Shown: positions 8,587-18,944, counted from the stretch's first letter. The stretch is DNA of 64,000 nt from Labrys wisconsinensis (GCF_030814995.1 NZ_JAUSVX010000004.1:372001-436000), one strand, 5' to 3'. Translations and numbers: made by a program. Notes: generated by a model not told the origin, from the sequence alone.

Positions 8587-9466
8587 CGGTCTGCAGGGCC
8601 AGGCCCTGCATGAAGTAGCGGCGCAGCAGGAAGAACAGCCCCAGGGTCGGCAGGCTCGCCAGCACCGTCGCCGTCACCACCAGGTTCGGCGTCGTGCCGG
8701 CATAATTGCCCTGGAACACCATCAGGGAATTCATGATCGAGCGCTTGCTCTCGTCGACGGTCAGCACCATCGAGAACACGAGGTCGTTCCAGATCCAGTT
8801 GAACTGCAGGAGGAAGGTGGCGATCAGCGGCCCGCGGCAGTTCGGCAGCACGATCGACCGGAAGATGCGCCATTCCGAGCAGCCGTCCATCCGGGCGGCC
8901 TCGTCGAGCTCGCGCGGCAGCTGGCCCATGTAGTTCTTCAGGACCAGGGTCGGGAACGGGATGCAGATGGCGATGTAGACCAGCAGCAGGCCGATGCGCG
9001 TGTCGAGCAGGCCGAGGCGCGCGAAGCTCTGGAACAGCGGGATGAGATAGATCTGGAAGGGGAAGATGGTGCCGCTGAAGATCAGCAGGAACCAGAAGGC
9101 GCGGCCGCGGACGTCGAGCCGCGCCAGGCCGAAGGCGGCCGAGGCGGCGATCAGCACCGCCGCGCCGGCGCCGACGGTGCCGTAGAGCAGCGAGTTGAGC
9201 ATGCCCGAGGCCATGGAGGTGCGGATCCAGGCCTGGACGATGTTGTCGACGACCGGCGCCAGCGAGGCGGGCAGGGCGAGCGGCCCGCCCTGGACATAGT
9301 CGCTGCCCGATTTGAACACGGTGATCGCGGCATAGTAGAACGGCGCGATCCACAAGAGGCTGACCGCCACCGCGATCCAGAAGACGGCGCGGTTGGCGCG
9401 GGCGTGACGCCGGGCGGTTTCGGAGGCGGCCGGCGACAGGCCGGCATCGAGCGCGGCGGCCTTCAT
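8582..9466 (-). CDS. Sugar ABC transporter permease (MalG type)
   Basis: 294 residues. It has an N-terminal membrane segment (VFWIAVAVSLLWIAPFYYAA), five further hydrophobic segments and the EAA loop (ELDEAARMDGCSEWRIFRSIVLP) that contacts the ATPase. It forms the inner-membrane channel of a carbohydrate importer with the next gene. The start at 9466 overlaps the previous stop (ATGA), which argues for translational coupling and against the longer open frame upstream. Last gene of the four-gene transporter operon. Confidence 0.88.
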   Translation of the reverse strand: MKAAALDAGLSPAASETARRHARANRAVFWIAVAVSLLWIAPFYYAAITVFKSGSDYVQGGPLALPASLAPVVDNIVQAWIRTSMASGMLNSLLYGTVGAGAAVLIAASAAFGLARLDVRGRAFWFLLIFSGTIFPFQIYLIPLFQSFARLGLLDTRIGLLLVYIAICIPFPTLVLKNYMGQLPRELDEAARMDGCSEWRIFRSIVLPNCRGPLIATFLLQFNWIWNDLVFSMVLTVDESKRSIMNSLMVFQGNYAGTTPNLVVTATVLASLPTLGLFFLLRRYFMQGLALQTA

Positions 9467-10410
9467 CGCGAGCGCTCCTCCAGGCGCTGCTGCAGCAGCG
9501 CCTGCACCCAGGTGATGAGAAGCGCGATGGCGCCGAGGATCACCGCCACGGCCGCGCCATAGGCCCAGCGGCTGGAGCGGAAGGATTCCCAATATTGATG
9601 CGTCGCCAGCGTCAGCGTCGAGCGGTTGGGATAGTCGCGCCCCATCACCCAGACCAGGTCGAAGGTGGTGAAGCCGGCGATCACCGAGATGATCGTCACC
9701 ACCACCAGGGTCGGGAACAGCATCGGCAGGACGACCAGGCGGAAGGTCTGCCAGGGCGAGGCGCCTTCCACCGTCGCCGCCTCGATCGGATCGGGCGGCA
9801 GGGCGGCGAGGCCGAGCAGCAGGAGCACCATCACCAGCCCGGTGGTCTGCCAGACATGGGCGAGGATCATCGCCGGGGTGATCCAGGTCGGATCATAGAG
9901 CCAGCTGCGCGCCAGCCCGCCGAGGCCGACGCCATGGAGCACGGTGTTGAGGATGCCGGCGTCGGCATAGACATAGTACCAGATCGTGCCGATCGCCGTC
10001 GGCGCCAGCAGCCGCGGGATGAAGAACAGCGAGCGGAACGCGCCCTGGCCCGGCACGCGGCGCAGCAGCACGGCGAAGGCGAGGCCGAGCAGGATCGGCA
10101 GGGTGAGCGAGGCGACCACCCACACCACCGTGTTGACGGTCGCCTCGTAGAAGTTGGGGTTCGACAGCGCCTGCCGATAGTTCAGCGCGCCGACGAAGCG
10201 GTTGAAGCCGGAGAACTTCGCCCAGCCGGTCAACGAGATCCAGATGTTGTCGGCGACGGGATAGAGCAGGAATACCGAGACCATGACGATCGCCGGCGCC
10301 ATGAAGGCGAGCGCCGTCAGCGTGGTGCGCCGGCGCACGCGCCGCTCGGCGGCGGACAGGGGAGGGCGCCGGTCCTCCGCCTCGGACGGTGTCGCCGTCG
10401 GGTCGCTCAT
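9463..10410 (-). CDS. Sugar ABC transporter permease (MalF type)
   Basis: 315 residues with six predicted membrane helices, starting with LTALAFMAPAIVMVSVFLLY, and the EAA motif (PPDPIEAATVEGASPWQTFRLVVLP). It pairs with the MalG-type subunit downstream. The ATG at 10410 (after AGGACG) is preferred over a GTG four codons upstream. Lies 21 bp downstream of the binding-protein gene. Confidence 0.88.
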   Translation of the reverse strand: MSDPTATPSEAEDRRPPLSAAERRVRRRTTLTALAFMAPAIVMVSVFLLYPVADNIWISLTGWAKFSGFNRFVGALNYRQALSNPNFYEATVNTVVWVVASLTLPILLGLAFAVLLRRVPGQGAFRSLFFIPRLLAPTAIGTIWYYVYADAGILNTVLHGVGLGGLARSWLYDPTWITPAMILAHVWQTTGLVMVLLLLGLAALPPDPIEAATVEGASPWQTFRLVVLPMLFPTLVVVTIISVIAGFTTFDLVWVMGRDYPNRSTLTLATHQYWESFRSSRWAYGAAVAVILGAIALLITWVQALLQQRLEERSR

Positions 10411-10431
10411 CGTCCTGCTCACCCGCCGGGC

Positions 10432-11661
10432 CTATTTGTGGGCCGCCCAGTAGTCGGAGGCGATCTTGTCGACCGCCGCCATCACCTGGTCCGCCACCTC
10501 GGGCGTCGGGGTGACCATGAACTTGTTGAACTGCTCGACCGCCGGCAGCACGATGTCGGAGGGCGAGGCCTCCCAGTAGCGCGGATAGGGCTTGGCCTTG
10601 GTCGCGGCCAGCACCTTGGCGACGTCCTCGACCACGACATTGGGCTTGGGCGCCTTGATGTTGCCGATGTTGAGCGAGGGGTCCTTGGCCCATTGCGAGG
10701 CGGCCTCGTCGGTCATCCACCATTTGACGAAGGCCATGACGTCCGGGTTCTTGGCGCCGGCCTTGGAGACGACGATCGGCGCGCCCTCGTTGATGACGGA
10801 GGGCGGCAGCGACGGGTCGACATTGGGCATGACGAAGGCGCCGAAATCCTCGCCGGGCTTCATGCCGCCTTCCTTGATGTTCTGGATGGCCCAGTCGCCC
10901 ATCAGGTACATCGCCGCCTTGCCGCGCGCGAAGTTCAGCACCTCCTCGTTCGAGGTCGCCGGCGTGAAATAGCCCTTGGCGTAGAGGTCGCCCCAGAGCT
11001 TGAACACCGCCTTGACCTGCGGGCTGGTGTAGGAGAGCTCGCCGCTGTTCAGCTTCATGTAGGCCGCCGGGTCGGTGCGCAGCAGCAGCTCCTCGAACCA
11101 GATGAAGCCGCGCCAGCCGTCCTGCACGGTGGCGTCGAACGGGGTGATGCCGGCAGCCTTCAGCTTGTCGCAGGCGGCGAGCAGGTCGCTCCAGCTCTTG
11201 GGCGGCTCGAGGCCGGCCTGCTTGAACAGCGCCTTGTTGTAGAACACCACCCAGGAGGAGAGGTGCAGCGGCACGCCGTAGATCTTGCCGTCCACGGTGT
11301 AGAGCTCGGCGCTGGCCGGATCCATCTGGCCGGCGCTCACCGCCTCCTTCCAGACGTCGTCGAGCGGCTGCAATGCGTCGGCGTCGACCAGGTCCTTGAG
11401 CTTGGTGCCGTTCCACCAGGTGAAGATTTCGGGCGCGTTGCCGGACTGCACGCCGGTGGCGATGAAGGCCTGGTACTGGTCCGTGGCATAGGGCGTCGGC
11501 ACGAAGGGATGGCCCTTGCTCTCGGCATAGGTCGCCATGCGCTTCATGCTCTCCTGCCAGAAATACTTGTCGTGGTAGAGCTTCAGGGGCTCGGCAAAGG
11601 CCATTGTGCTCGCCCCGATGGCGATTGCGGCCAGTACGGTCCTCATCCAGCGCGCCGTCAT
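10432..11661 (-). CDS. Sugar ABC transporter periplasmic binding protein
   Basis: 409 residues. A Sec signal peptide (MRTVLAAIAIGASTMAFA) is followed by a family 1 extracellular solute-binding domain with FTWWNGTKLKDLVDADALQPLDD and the typical YNKALFKQAG and AMYLMGDWA motifs. It captures an oligosaccharide or monosaccharide in the periplasm for the adjacent MalFG-type channel. AAGGAGG precedes the ATG at ideal distance, so this is the best translated gene of the operon. Substrate not deducible. Confidence 0.88.
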   Translation of the reverse strand: MTARWMRTVLAAIAIGASTMAFAEPLKLYHDKYFWQESMKRMATYAESKGHPFVPTPYATDQYQAFIATGVQSGNAPEIFTWWNGTKLKDLVDADALQPLDDVWKEAVSAGQMDPASAELYTVDGKIYGVPLHLSSWVVFYNKALFKQAGLEPPKSWSDLLAACDKLKAAGITPFDATVQDGWRGFIWFEELLLRTDPAAYMKLNSGELSYTSPQVKAVFKLWGDLYAKGYFTPATSNEEVLNFARGKAAMYLMGDWAIQNIKEGGMKPGEDFGAFVMPNVDPSLPPSVINEGAPIVVSKAGAKNPDVMAFVKWWMTDEAASQWAKDPSLNIGNIKAPKPNVVVEDVAKVLAATKAKPYPRYWEASPSDIVLPAVEQFNKFMVTPTPEVADQVMAAVDKIASDYWAAHK

Positions 11662-11692
11662 CTTGGTCCTCCTTGGGGGTTCGGCTTGTTGT

Positions 11693-12796
<1,104 letters not shown>

Positions 12797-12809
12797 GCGG
12801 TCACTCGGG

Positions 12810-12827
12810 TGATAGATCGTTATATCA
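12810..12827. promoter_or_regulatory. Putative LacI-family operator, copy 4
   Basis: TGATAGATCGTTATATCA is the most symmetrical of the four copies, centred at 12818/12819. It lies 14 bp before the transporter ATPase start and 124 bp before the divergent gene at 12951. A repressor here would block the transporter promoter. Confidence 0.68.
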
Positions 12828-12950
12828 CCATAAGTGCAGCAAGGCGCGGCCGCAAGCCGCTCCGCGGAATCGGGCGCGCGCCAGATCCGGCTTGAACACC
12901 CCGCCCCGAGGACGGCATATGCGCCGGGATCGTTCGGTGGGAGGCGGGCC

Positions 12951-14084
12951 GTGGACCTCAGGTTCGGCGTCAAGATCTACGACAACGACTGGTTCCTGCG
13001 TCACCGCATGAGCCCGGCCGAGGCCGCCGACCTCCTGGCGGCCTGGGGCGTCACCTATGTCATCGCCCAAAGCCGCTTCCTGCCGATGTCGAATTCGGCG
13101 GTGGCGAGCGCGGTCGCCGACGCCGACCGCGGGGCCTATGGCGGCCTCGACGACGTCGCCTTCCGTGCGCTCCTGCGCGAGCGCGGCATCGCCTATCTCG
13201 CCTGCCTCAACATCTGCTTCGATCCCGCCTTCTCCGCCGCCCATCCCGGGCTCGCCGCCATCGACCAGCGGGGCCGGCCGGCCGAGCAGGTAGATTGGTA
13301 TATCGGCCTGCCGCCCGACCGCGAGGAGAACCTCGACCACAAGATCGGCCTGCTCCGCCGGGGCGTCGCCGAGCTGAAACCGGATGCCGTGCATCTCGGC
13401 TTCATCCGCTGGCCCGGCTTCTGGGAGACCTGGCTGCCCGGCGATGCCCGCGCCGACAAGCCGGACTATTGCTTCTCCCGCCGCACGGTGGAGGCCTTCG
13501 GCCGCGACCTCGGCCTCGACCTGCCGGCCGGCGACCCCGTCGCGGCGGCCGGGGTGATCGGGGCGCAGCACCGGCAGGCCTGGACGCGGTGGAAATGCGG
13601 CCGCACGGTCGCGGCGATCGCGCGCATCCGCCGGGAGCTCGCCGCCGTGCGGGACGGCCTGCATTATTCGATCAACACCCTGCCGTTCTTTCGCGCCGAC
13701 TTCGACAATGCGGTGGAGGAGGTGTTCGGCCAGGACATCGCGGCGCTCGCCGAGGTGGTCGATGTCTTCGAGGTCATGGCCTATCACCAGATCCTCGCCC
13801 GGCCGCCGGCCTGGCCCGCCGCGGTCGCCGCCGACATCAAGGCGCGCAGCGGCCGCCGCGCCATCTGCACCCTGCAGGGGCGGGCCCTCTATCTCGACGG
13901 CATGCATGCCGGCAACGGCCGCGAGAGCGAGCTGACGGCCGCAGCCTTCGGGCAGGCCCTGGACGCGCTGGAGCCGACGGCGGTCGACGGCGTCTGCGTC
14001 TTCACCTTCACCGATCTTCTCGACCGCGCCGGCAGCGCCGACGGCGCGGCGATGCTGGCAAGGCTCGCCGCGTTCCGGTGCTGA
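12951..14084 (+). CDS. Uncharacterised protein, probably TIM-barrel, of the polyol island
   Basis: 377 residues from a GTG at 12951, preceded by GGGAGG six bases upstream. I do not recognise the family with certainty. Visible features fit a barrel-type glycosidase or deacetylase-like fold: alternating hydrophobic strands (LRFGVKIYDND, VTYVIAQSRF, IAYLACLNICFDP, AVHLGFIRWPGF, LHYSINTLPFF, VVDVFEVMAYHQIL, GVCVFTFTDLLDR) spaced by helices. No signal peptide, so cytoplasmic. It diverges from the sugar importer across operator copy 4 and may process the imported compound. Its stop abuts the stop of the convergent ATPase gene with no spacer. Confidence 0.6.
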   Translation: MDLRFGVKIYDNDWFLRHRMSPAEAADLLAAWGVTYVIAQSRFLPMSNSAVASAVADADRGAYGGLDDVAFRALLRERGIAYLACLNICFDPAFSAAHPGLAAIDQRGRPAEQVDWYIGLPPDREENLDHKIGLLRRGVAELKPDAVHLGFIRWPGFWETWLPGDARADKPDYCFSRRTVEAFGRDLGLDLPAGDPVAAAGVIGAQHRQAWTRWKCGRTVAAIARIRRELAAVRDGLHYSINTLPFFRADFDNAVEEVFGQDIAALAEVVDVFEVMAYHQILARPPAWPAAVAADIKARSGRRAICTLQGRALYLDGMHAGNGRESELTAAAFGQALDALEPTAVDGVCVFTFTDLLDRAGSADGAAMLARLAAFRC

Positions 14085-15629
14085 TCAGGCCATGCCCGGC
14101 AGGTTCTCTGAACCTGTTTGCGCATCGGAAGCCACCCGGCTGATGGCGGCGAGCAGGCTGGCGCGGTTGAGCTCGTTCGGGCGATAGGATCCGCCCAGCG
14201 CGCCGGCGGTCATGACGACGACCCGGTGGCTGAGCTCGAGCAATTCGTCGAGGTCGTCGGAGATGACCAGGATGCCGGCGCCCTCGCGGGCGGCGAGGCG
14301 GATCTGGTTGTGCAGCTCGGCCTTGGCGCCGATGTCGACGCCGGCCGTCGGCTGGTCGAGGATCATCACCTTCGGCCGCGAGGCGACCGCCCGCGCCACC
14401 AGCACCTTCTGGGCGTTGCCGCCGCTGAGCTTGCCGACGATCTTCCGGCGGTCCGGCGGGCGGATGGCGAAGCGGCGGATCATGTCGAGGGCCAGGCGCG
14501 GCCGGCTGCCGGGGCGGACGAAGCCGGCGGTGGAGAGCAGCTTGGCCAGCGAGCTCGCCACCACGTTGGCCTCGACCGAGGCGGTCAGCGCCAGGCCGGC
14601 GGCCTTGCGGTCCTCCGGGACCAGCACCAGGCCGTGGCGGGTGGCGCGCTCGGGCGTGCGCCGGCCGAGCGCCCGCCCGTCGACCATGACGCTGCCGGTG
14701 CCGGCGACGTCGCCGATCAGCGCCCGGGCAAAGCGCGTGCGGCCCGAGCCGACCAGGCCGGCCAGCCCGACGATCTCGCCGCGGCGGATGGCGAGGTCGG
14801 CCGGCGGCCGGCCGGCGACGCCGAGGCCGCGGACCTCGAGCGCCATCCCGTCCGTCGCCGCCGCCTCGCCGGGGGCAGCGGAGGACGCGGGCGCGGCGAT
14901 CTCGTGGCCGACCAGCAGCTGCGCCAGGCTGTCGACCGTGTAGGCCGAGCCCGCCCCGGTCTCCACCACGGAGCCGTCCCGCATGATGGTGATGCGGTCG
15001 GCCAGCCGGCAGACCTCGTCGAGGAAATGGCTGATATAGACGATGCCGACCTGCCGCTCCCGCGCCATGCGGCGCATCGTGGCGAACAGCAGCTCGCGCT
15101 CGGCTGGGGCGAGGCGCGCCGTCGGCTCGTCCATCACCAGGATGCGCACGTCCTGCGAGCAGGCCCGCACGATCTCGGTCAATTGCTGGGCGCCGACGCC
15201 GAGGCGCCGCACCGGCACGTCCATCGGCAGCGCGATGCCGAGGCGCTCGGCCTCCTGCCGCGAGCGCTCGCGCAGCCGGGCGTGGGCGACGGTGCCGGAG
15301 AAGTGCCCGCGCGGCTCGCGGCCGAGGGCGATGTTCTCGGCCACCGTCATGTCGGGCACCAGGGAGAAGTCCTGATAGATGATGGCGATGCCGCGCGCGA
15401 GCGCCTCGCGTGGGGCTGCGAGCCGGATGGCCTCGCCGGCCAGCCGGATCTCGCCTTCATAGTCGGGATAGTTGCCGCCCAGCACCTTCATCAGCGTGCT
15501 CTTGCCGGCCCCGTTATGGCCGACGAGAGCGTGGATCTCGCCCGCCTGCAGCGAGAAGTCGACGCCTCGGAGCACCGGAACGCCGGCGAAGCCCTTTCGG
15601 ATGTCCCGCATCTCCAGAAGCGTCGACAT
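14085..15629 (-). CDS. Ribose-type ABC transporter ATPase (tandem nucleotide-binding domains)
   Basis: 514 residues with two ABC domains, as in RbsA/XylG/MglA. The first has Walker A GHNGAGKST, signature region LGVGAQQLTEIVRA and Walker B ILVMDEPTARL. The second has the degenerate Walker A GLVGSGRTRF and an intact LSGGNAQKVLVARA signature. It energises uptake of a monosaccharide through the permease encoded two genes upstream. Last gene of a four-gene operon; 6 bp separate it from the binding-protein gene. Confidence 0.9.
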   Translation of the reverse strand: MSTLLEMRDIRKGFAGVPVLRGVDFSLQAGEIHALVGHNGAGKSTLMKVLGGNYPDYEGEIRLAGEAIRLAAPREALARGIAIIYQDFSLVPDMTVAENIALGREPRGHFSGTVAHARLRERSRQEAERLGIALPMDVPVRRLGVGAQQLTEIVRACSQDVRILVMDEPTARLAPAERELLFATMRRMARERQVGIVYISHFLDEVCRLADRITIMRDGSVVETGAGSAYTVDSLAQLLVGHEIAAPASSAAPGEAAATDGMALEVRGLGVAGRPPADLAIRRGEIVGLAGLVGSGRTRFARALIGDVAGTGSVMVDGRALGRRTPERATRHGLVLVPEDRKAAGLALTASVEANVVASSLAKLLSTAGFVRPGSRPRLALDMIRRFAIRPPDRRKIVGKLSGGNAQKVLVARAVASRPKVMILDQPTAGVDIGAKAELHNQIRLAAREGAGILVISDDLDELLELSHRVVVMTAGALGGSYRPNELNRASLLAAISRVASDAQTGSENLPGMA

Positions 15630-15635
15630 CCCGTC

Positions 15636-16595
15636 TCAGCCGCCCCAGGCCGCCGGATAGTGCTCGACGTTCTCCTTGGTGATCGTCGGCAGGTCGAGAT
15701 AATGGTTCGGCGCGGGAATGTCGCCGCCCTTGCCGGCGAACCACAGCACCGCATCCTCGATCGCCACCTTGCCCTGGGGCGCGGGATCCTGGTTCACGGT
15801 GCCGTAGACCGTGCCCTTGATGACGGCATTGCGCACGTCCAGGGGATAGTCGCCAAGGATGAACTTGACGTCGGTGCGCCCGCTGGTGGTGGCGAAATTG
15901 GCGCCGTTCACCCCTTCCGGGCCCTGGTCGACGATGGCGTCGATCGTCCCCTGCGGATATTTGCTGAGATAGTCCTGCGTGATGGCGAGCGCCTTGGAAT
16001 TGTCCCAGTCGGCCGCCTGCTTCTCCAGGATGGTGATGCCGGGATGCTTCTTCAGCGTGTCGAGCAGGCCGGCCTCGCGGTCGAGCTGGGCGGAGGTGCC
16101 GAGCTTGCCGAGGATATAGGCGATCTTGCCGGTCTCGCCCACGGCCCTGGCCACGAGCTCGCCCTGACGCTGGCCGAAGACGAAGTCGTCGACGCCGACA
16201 TAGGTGATCACCTCAGCGCCGGTGCTGACGTCGGCCTTGGTGTTGACCGCCATCACCGGGATATTGGCCGCGCTCGCCTGGCGGATCACCGGCACGATGC
16301 CCTTGGGATCGCTCGGCGCGATCAGGATCATGTCGACCTGCTGGGCGATGAACTGCTGCACGATGGCGATCTGGGCGGAGAGGTCGCCGTTGCCGCTCTG
16401 GAGGTCGAGCGCGATGCCGTTCTTCTCCGCCGTCTCCTTGGCCGTCCTGATCAGGTTGGAATAGAACGGCACCGACGTGTTCCAGATCATGAAGCCGATC
16501 CGCTTGCCCTGCTGGGCCTGCGTCAGGCCCGTCCCGGCCAGCAGGGCGATGCCGGCGGCTCCGGCGAGCACCGAACGGCGTGTCAGCTCGGTCAT
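15636..16595 (-). CDS. Ribose-type sugar-binding periplasmic protein
   Basis: 319 residues. It begins TELTRRSVLAGAAGIALLAG, a twin-arginine-type signal peptide, followed by a Peripla_BP_4 domain (KRIGFMIWNTSVPFYSNL, VDMILIAPSDPKGIVPVIRQA). Binds a small sugar or related ligand for the adjacent permease and tandem ATPase. GGGAGGAA upstream of the ATG is a good ribosome binding site. Confidence 0.9.
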   Translation of the reverse strand: MTELTRRSVLAGAAGIALLAGTGLTQAQQGKRIGFMIWNTSVPFYSNLIRTAKETAEKNGIALDLQSGNGDLSAQIAIVQQFIAQQVDMILIAPSDPKGIVPVIRQASAANIPVMAVNTKADVSTGAEVITYVGVDDFVFGQRQGELVARAVGETGKIAYILGKLGTSAQLDREAGLLDTLKKHPGITILEKQAADWDNSKALAITQDYLSKYPQGTIDAIVDQGPEGVNGANFATTSGRTDVKFILGDYPLDVRNAVIKGTVYGTVNQDPAPQGKVAIEDAVLWFAGKGGDIPAPNHYLDLPTITKENVEHYPAAWGG

Positions 16596-16613
16596 GGTGG
16601 TTCCTCCCTTTGT

Positions 16614-17600
16614 TCAGCGCAGCTCGCGCCGTTTGCGTTGATAGCTGTCGAGTCCCACGGCCACGAGGATGACCGCGCCGGTCACGGCGGGTTGCCAGAA
16701 GGGCGACACGCCGATGAGGTTGAGGGCGTTGGCGATGATGCCGAGCAGCAGCGTGCCGAGCACCGCGCTCCAGACCTGGCCGACGCCGCCGCTGAGCGGC
16801 ACGCCGCCGACCACCACCGCGGCGATGGCGGTGAGCGGCCAGTCGGTGGCGCTGGCGGGCTGGCCGATATTGGTCTGGCCGAGCAGCACCACGCCGGCGA
16901 TGGCCGCGCAGAGCCCGCCGAGGGCATAGGTGGTCAGGATGACGCGGTCGACATTGATGCCGGCGAGGCGGGCGGCAGTCTTGTTGCCGCCGACGATGTA
17001 GATGTAGTGGCCGAGCGTGGTGAAGCGCAGGATCGCCCAGGTGACGAGCGCCACCACGGCGAAGATCAGGGTGGGGACCGGGATCGGCCCGATGCGCCCG
17101 AGCCCGAGCCAGGTGAAGGATTCCGGCACGCCGTAGACCGGCTGCGCCGAGGTGCCGACGAACAGGAAGCCGGTGACCAGCACCTGCGTCGCCAGGGTGG
17201 TGACGAAGGGGTTGATGCCGACCTTGGCGATGAAGAAGCCGTTGGCGGAGCCGACCGCCAGGCCGAGGAGCAGCGCGGCGGCGATGCCGAGCGGCATCGA
17301 GACCTCGACGATCAGCGCCGCGGCCACCACCGAGGACATGGCGCCGACCGCGCCGACCGAGAGATCGAAGCCGCCGGTGACGATCATCAGGAGCATGCCG
17401 CAGGCGACGATGCCGATGATCGAATTGCGCTGCAGCACATTGCCGAGATTGGCCCATGTGGCGAAGTGCGGCACGGTCAGGCTGAAGCCGATCAGCAGGG
17501 CCACGAAGATGATCGGCAGCGCATAGCCCGACAGGAAGGCCCAGCCCCGGGCGGCCTTCTCCTGGCGGGCCGGATCCGCGGCGCCGTCGACCGATGTCAT
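16614..17600 (-). CDS. Ribose-type ABC transporter permease (RbsC family)
   Basis: 328 residues, about eight to ten hydrophobic segments. Contains the RbsC-family signatures GGFDLSVGAVGAMSSV and GINPFVTTLATQVLV, and GGVPLSGGVGQV near the C-terminus. The ATG at 17600 overlaps the stop of the ROK gene (ATGA), so regulator and permease are translationally coupled. Confidence 0.9.
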   Translation of the reverse strand: MTSVDGAADPARQEKAARGWAFLSGYALPIIFVALLIGFSLTVPHFATWANLGNVLQRNSIIGIVACGMLLMIVTGGFDLSVGAVGAMSSVVAAALIVEVSMPLGIAAALLLGLAVGSANGFFIAKVGINPFVTTLATQVLVTGFLFVGTSAQPVYGVPESFTWLGLGRIGPIPVPTLIFAVVALVTWAILRFTTLGHYIYIVGGNKTAARLAGINVDRVILTTYALGGLCAAIAGVVLLGQTNIGQPASATDWPLTAIAAVVVGGVPLSGGVGQVWSAVLGTLLLGIIANALNLIGVSPFWQPAVTGAVILVAVGLDSYQRKRRELR

Positions 17601-18832
17601 GATGACCGTCCTTTCCTCTGAAGCCCGGCGGCCGCTGCCGGCAGCGCCTCGGCCGCCCGTGCCCGCTCGCCGGCTCGCGTTCGCTCGCTGGCTCGCGTTC
17701 GCTCGCCGGCATAGAGCAGCGTGCCGATCAGCTCGGCTTGCTCGCCCAGGGCTGCCGGCACGACCCGCACGTTCTCGGTCGCCCGCGCGATGGAGAAGCG
17801 CCGCATCGTGTCGCGCAGGGGCGCGAGCAGCACTTCGCCCGCTCGCATCAGCTCGCCGCCGACGATGACGAGCTCCGGGTTGAAATAGCTGCAGAGATGG
17901 CCGACCGAGCGGCCGACCAGCGCGCCGGCATCGGCGACGATGCGGCCGGCGCCGATGTCGCCGGCCACGGCCCGGCGCAGCATCTCGTCGGAGGAGATGT
18001 TGCCGTGCGAGACGCTGAGCCCCCGGGCGAGCGCATGCACCGAGACCACGGCCTCCAGGCAGCCGCGGCTGCCGCAGCGGCACACCGCGCCGTGCTCGTC
18101 GACGACGACGTGGCCGAGCTCGCCGGCAATGCCGCCGGCGCCGCGGAAGACCTGGCCGTCGATGAGGATGCCGAGGCCGACGCCGACCGAGAGCAGCACA
18201 TAGAGCGCCACCCGCGTCTCGCGCGCCGCGCCGTAGACGCTCTCGGCCAGCGCGCCGAGATTGGCGTCGTTGTCCATGTAGACGGGCAGGCCGAGGCGCT
18301 GCGCCAGGCCGCCCGGCACGTCGGTGCCGACCCAGCGTGCCAGGATCGAGCCGGCATGGAGCTGGCCCGTCGCCGCGTCGACCGGGCCGGGCACGCCGAT
18401 GCCGACCGCCTTGATCTCCTGGCGCCCGACCCCGGCCCGGGCGATGATGGTCTCGACCTCGGCCGCCGCGAGATCCAGCGCCTCGCTGGCGGGAATGTCG
18501 ATGTCGAAGTCGCAGGAGACCTGCTCCAGGATGCGGTAATTCGCGTCCGAGATCGCCGCCTTGATGAACAGGCGGCCGAAATCGATGCCGATGAAATAGC
18601 CCTCCGGCGCCGCCAGCGCGATGCGCGTGCCGGGCCGCCCCGCCGCCCGGGCCGCCGGACCTTCGCCGTCGCTCTCGGTCACCAGCCGCTCGGCGATCAG
18701 GGCGGCGATCACCGCCGAGATGGTCGAGCGGGAGACATCGAAACGGCGCGCCAGCTCGGCCCGCGACTGCGCGCCGTTCGCCCGCAGCACCTCCAGCACT
18801 CCCGTGCGCAATCGTGCCTGTGACGGCGTCAT
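17597..18832 (-). CDS. ROK-family transcriptional repressor
   Basis: 411 residues from the ATG at 18832. Residues 1-70 form a winged helix (VLRANGAQSRAELARRFDVS, then RSTISAVIAALI). The ROK sugar-kinase-like domain follows, with GIDFGRLFIKAAISD, GIGVPGPVDAATG, and the zinc motif CRCGSRGCLEAVVS. It is first in the operon with the ribose-type transporter and is divergent from an amidohydrolase gene across a strong palindrome, so it probably represses both directions until the transported sugar binds. The C-terminal tail carries a short tandem repeat. An in-frame GTG at 18868 has no ribosome binding site. Confidence 0.88.
   Translation of the reverse strand: MTPSQARLRTGVLEVLRANGAQSRAELARRFDVSRSTISAVIAALIAERLVTESDGEGPAARAAGRPGTRIALAAPEGYFIGIDFGRLFIKAAISDANYRILEQVSCDFDIDIPASEALDLAAAEVETIIARAGVGRQEIKAVGIGVPGPVDAATGQLHAGSILARWVGTDVPGGLAQRLGLPVYMDNDANLGALAESVYGAARETRVALYVLLSVGVGLGILIDGQVFRGAGGIAGELGHVVVDEHGAVCRCGSRGCLEAVVSVHALARGLSVSHGNISSDEMLRRAVAGDIGAGRIVADAGALVGRSVGHLCSYFNPELVIVGGELMRAGEVLLAPLRDTMRRFSIARATENVRVVPAALGEQAELIGTLLYAGERTRASERTRAGERARAAEALPAAAAGLQRKGRSS
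17665..17710. repeat. 18-bp tandem repeat in the ROK C-terminal tail
   Basis: A unit close to GGCTCGCGTTCGCTCGCT occurs about two and a half times in tandem. On the coding strand it gives the tail GERTRASERTRAGERARA after the last conserved ROK residues (LLYAGE). It is probably a slippage expansion of a poorly constrained, charged tail. Confidence 0.6.
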
Positions 18833-18910
18833 CGCTGCGGCGTCCTCCCCTGGTCGCGCCTTTGACACACCCGTCCATATATGTCAAATCCGCACAATAT
18901 TTTGAAATAA

Positions 18911-18930
18911 TTGGTCCAATATTGGACTAA
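18911..18930. promoter_or_regulatory. Near-perfect 20-bp palindrome between ROK and amidohydrolase genes
   Basis: TTGGTCCAATATTGGACTAA has 9 of 10 matching positions per arm. It lies 15 bp before the amidohydrolase GTCGCG-ATG region and about 80 bp before the ROK gene, in an unusually AT-rich stretch. It is the natural candidate for the ROK operator. Confidence 0.6.
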
Positions 18931-18944
18931 TTTGGGGGGTCGCG

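Noticed and set aside
14118-17621. A 1167-codon open frame on the plus strand opposite the ribose-type transporter genes
   Set aside because: It lies antisense to three well-recognised genes. Its translation is low-complexity (Asp, Gly, His, Arg, Ala) as expected from the complement of GC-rich codons, and no motif is visible.
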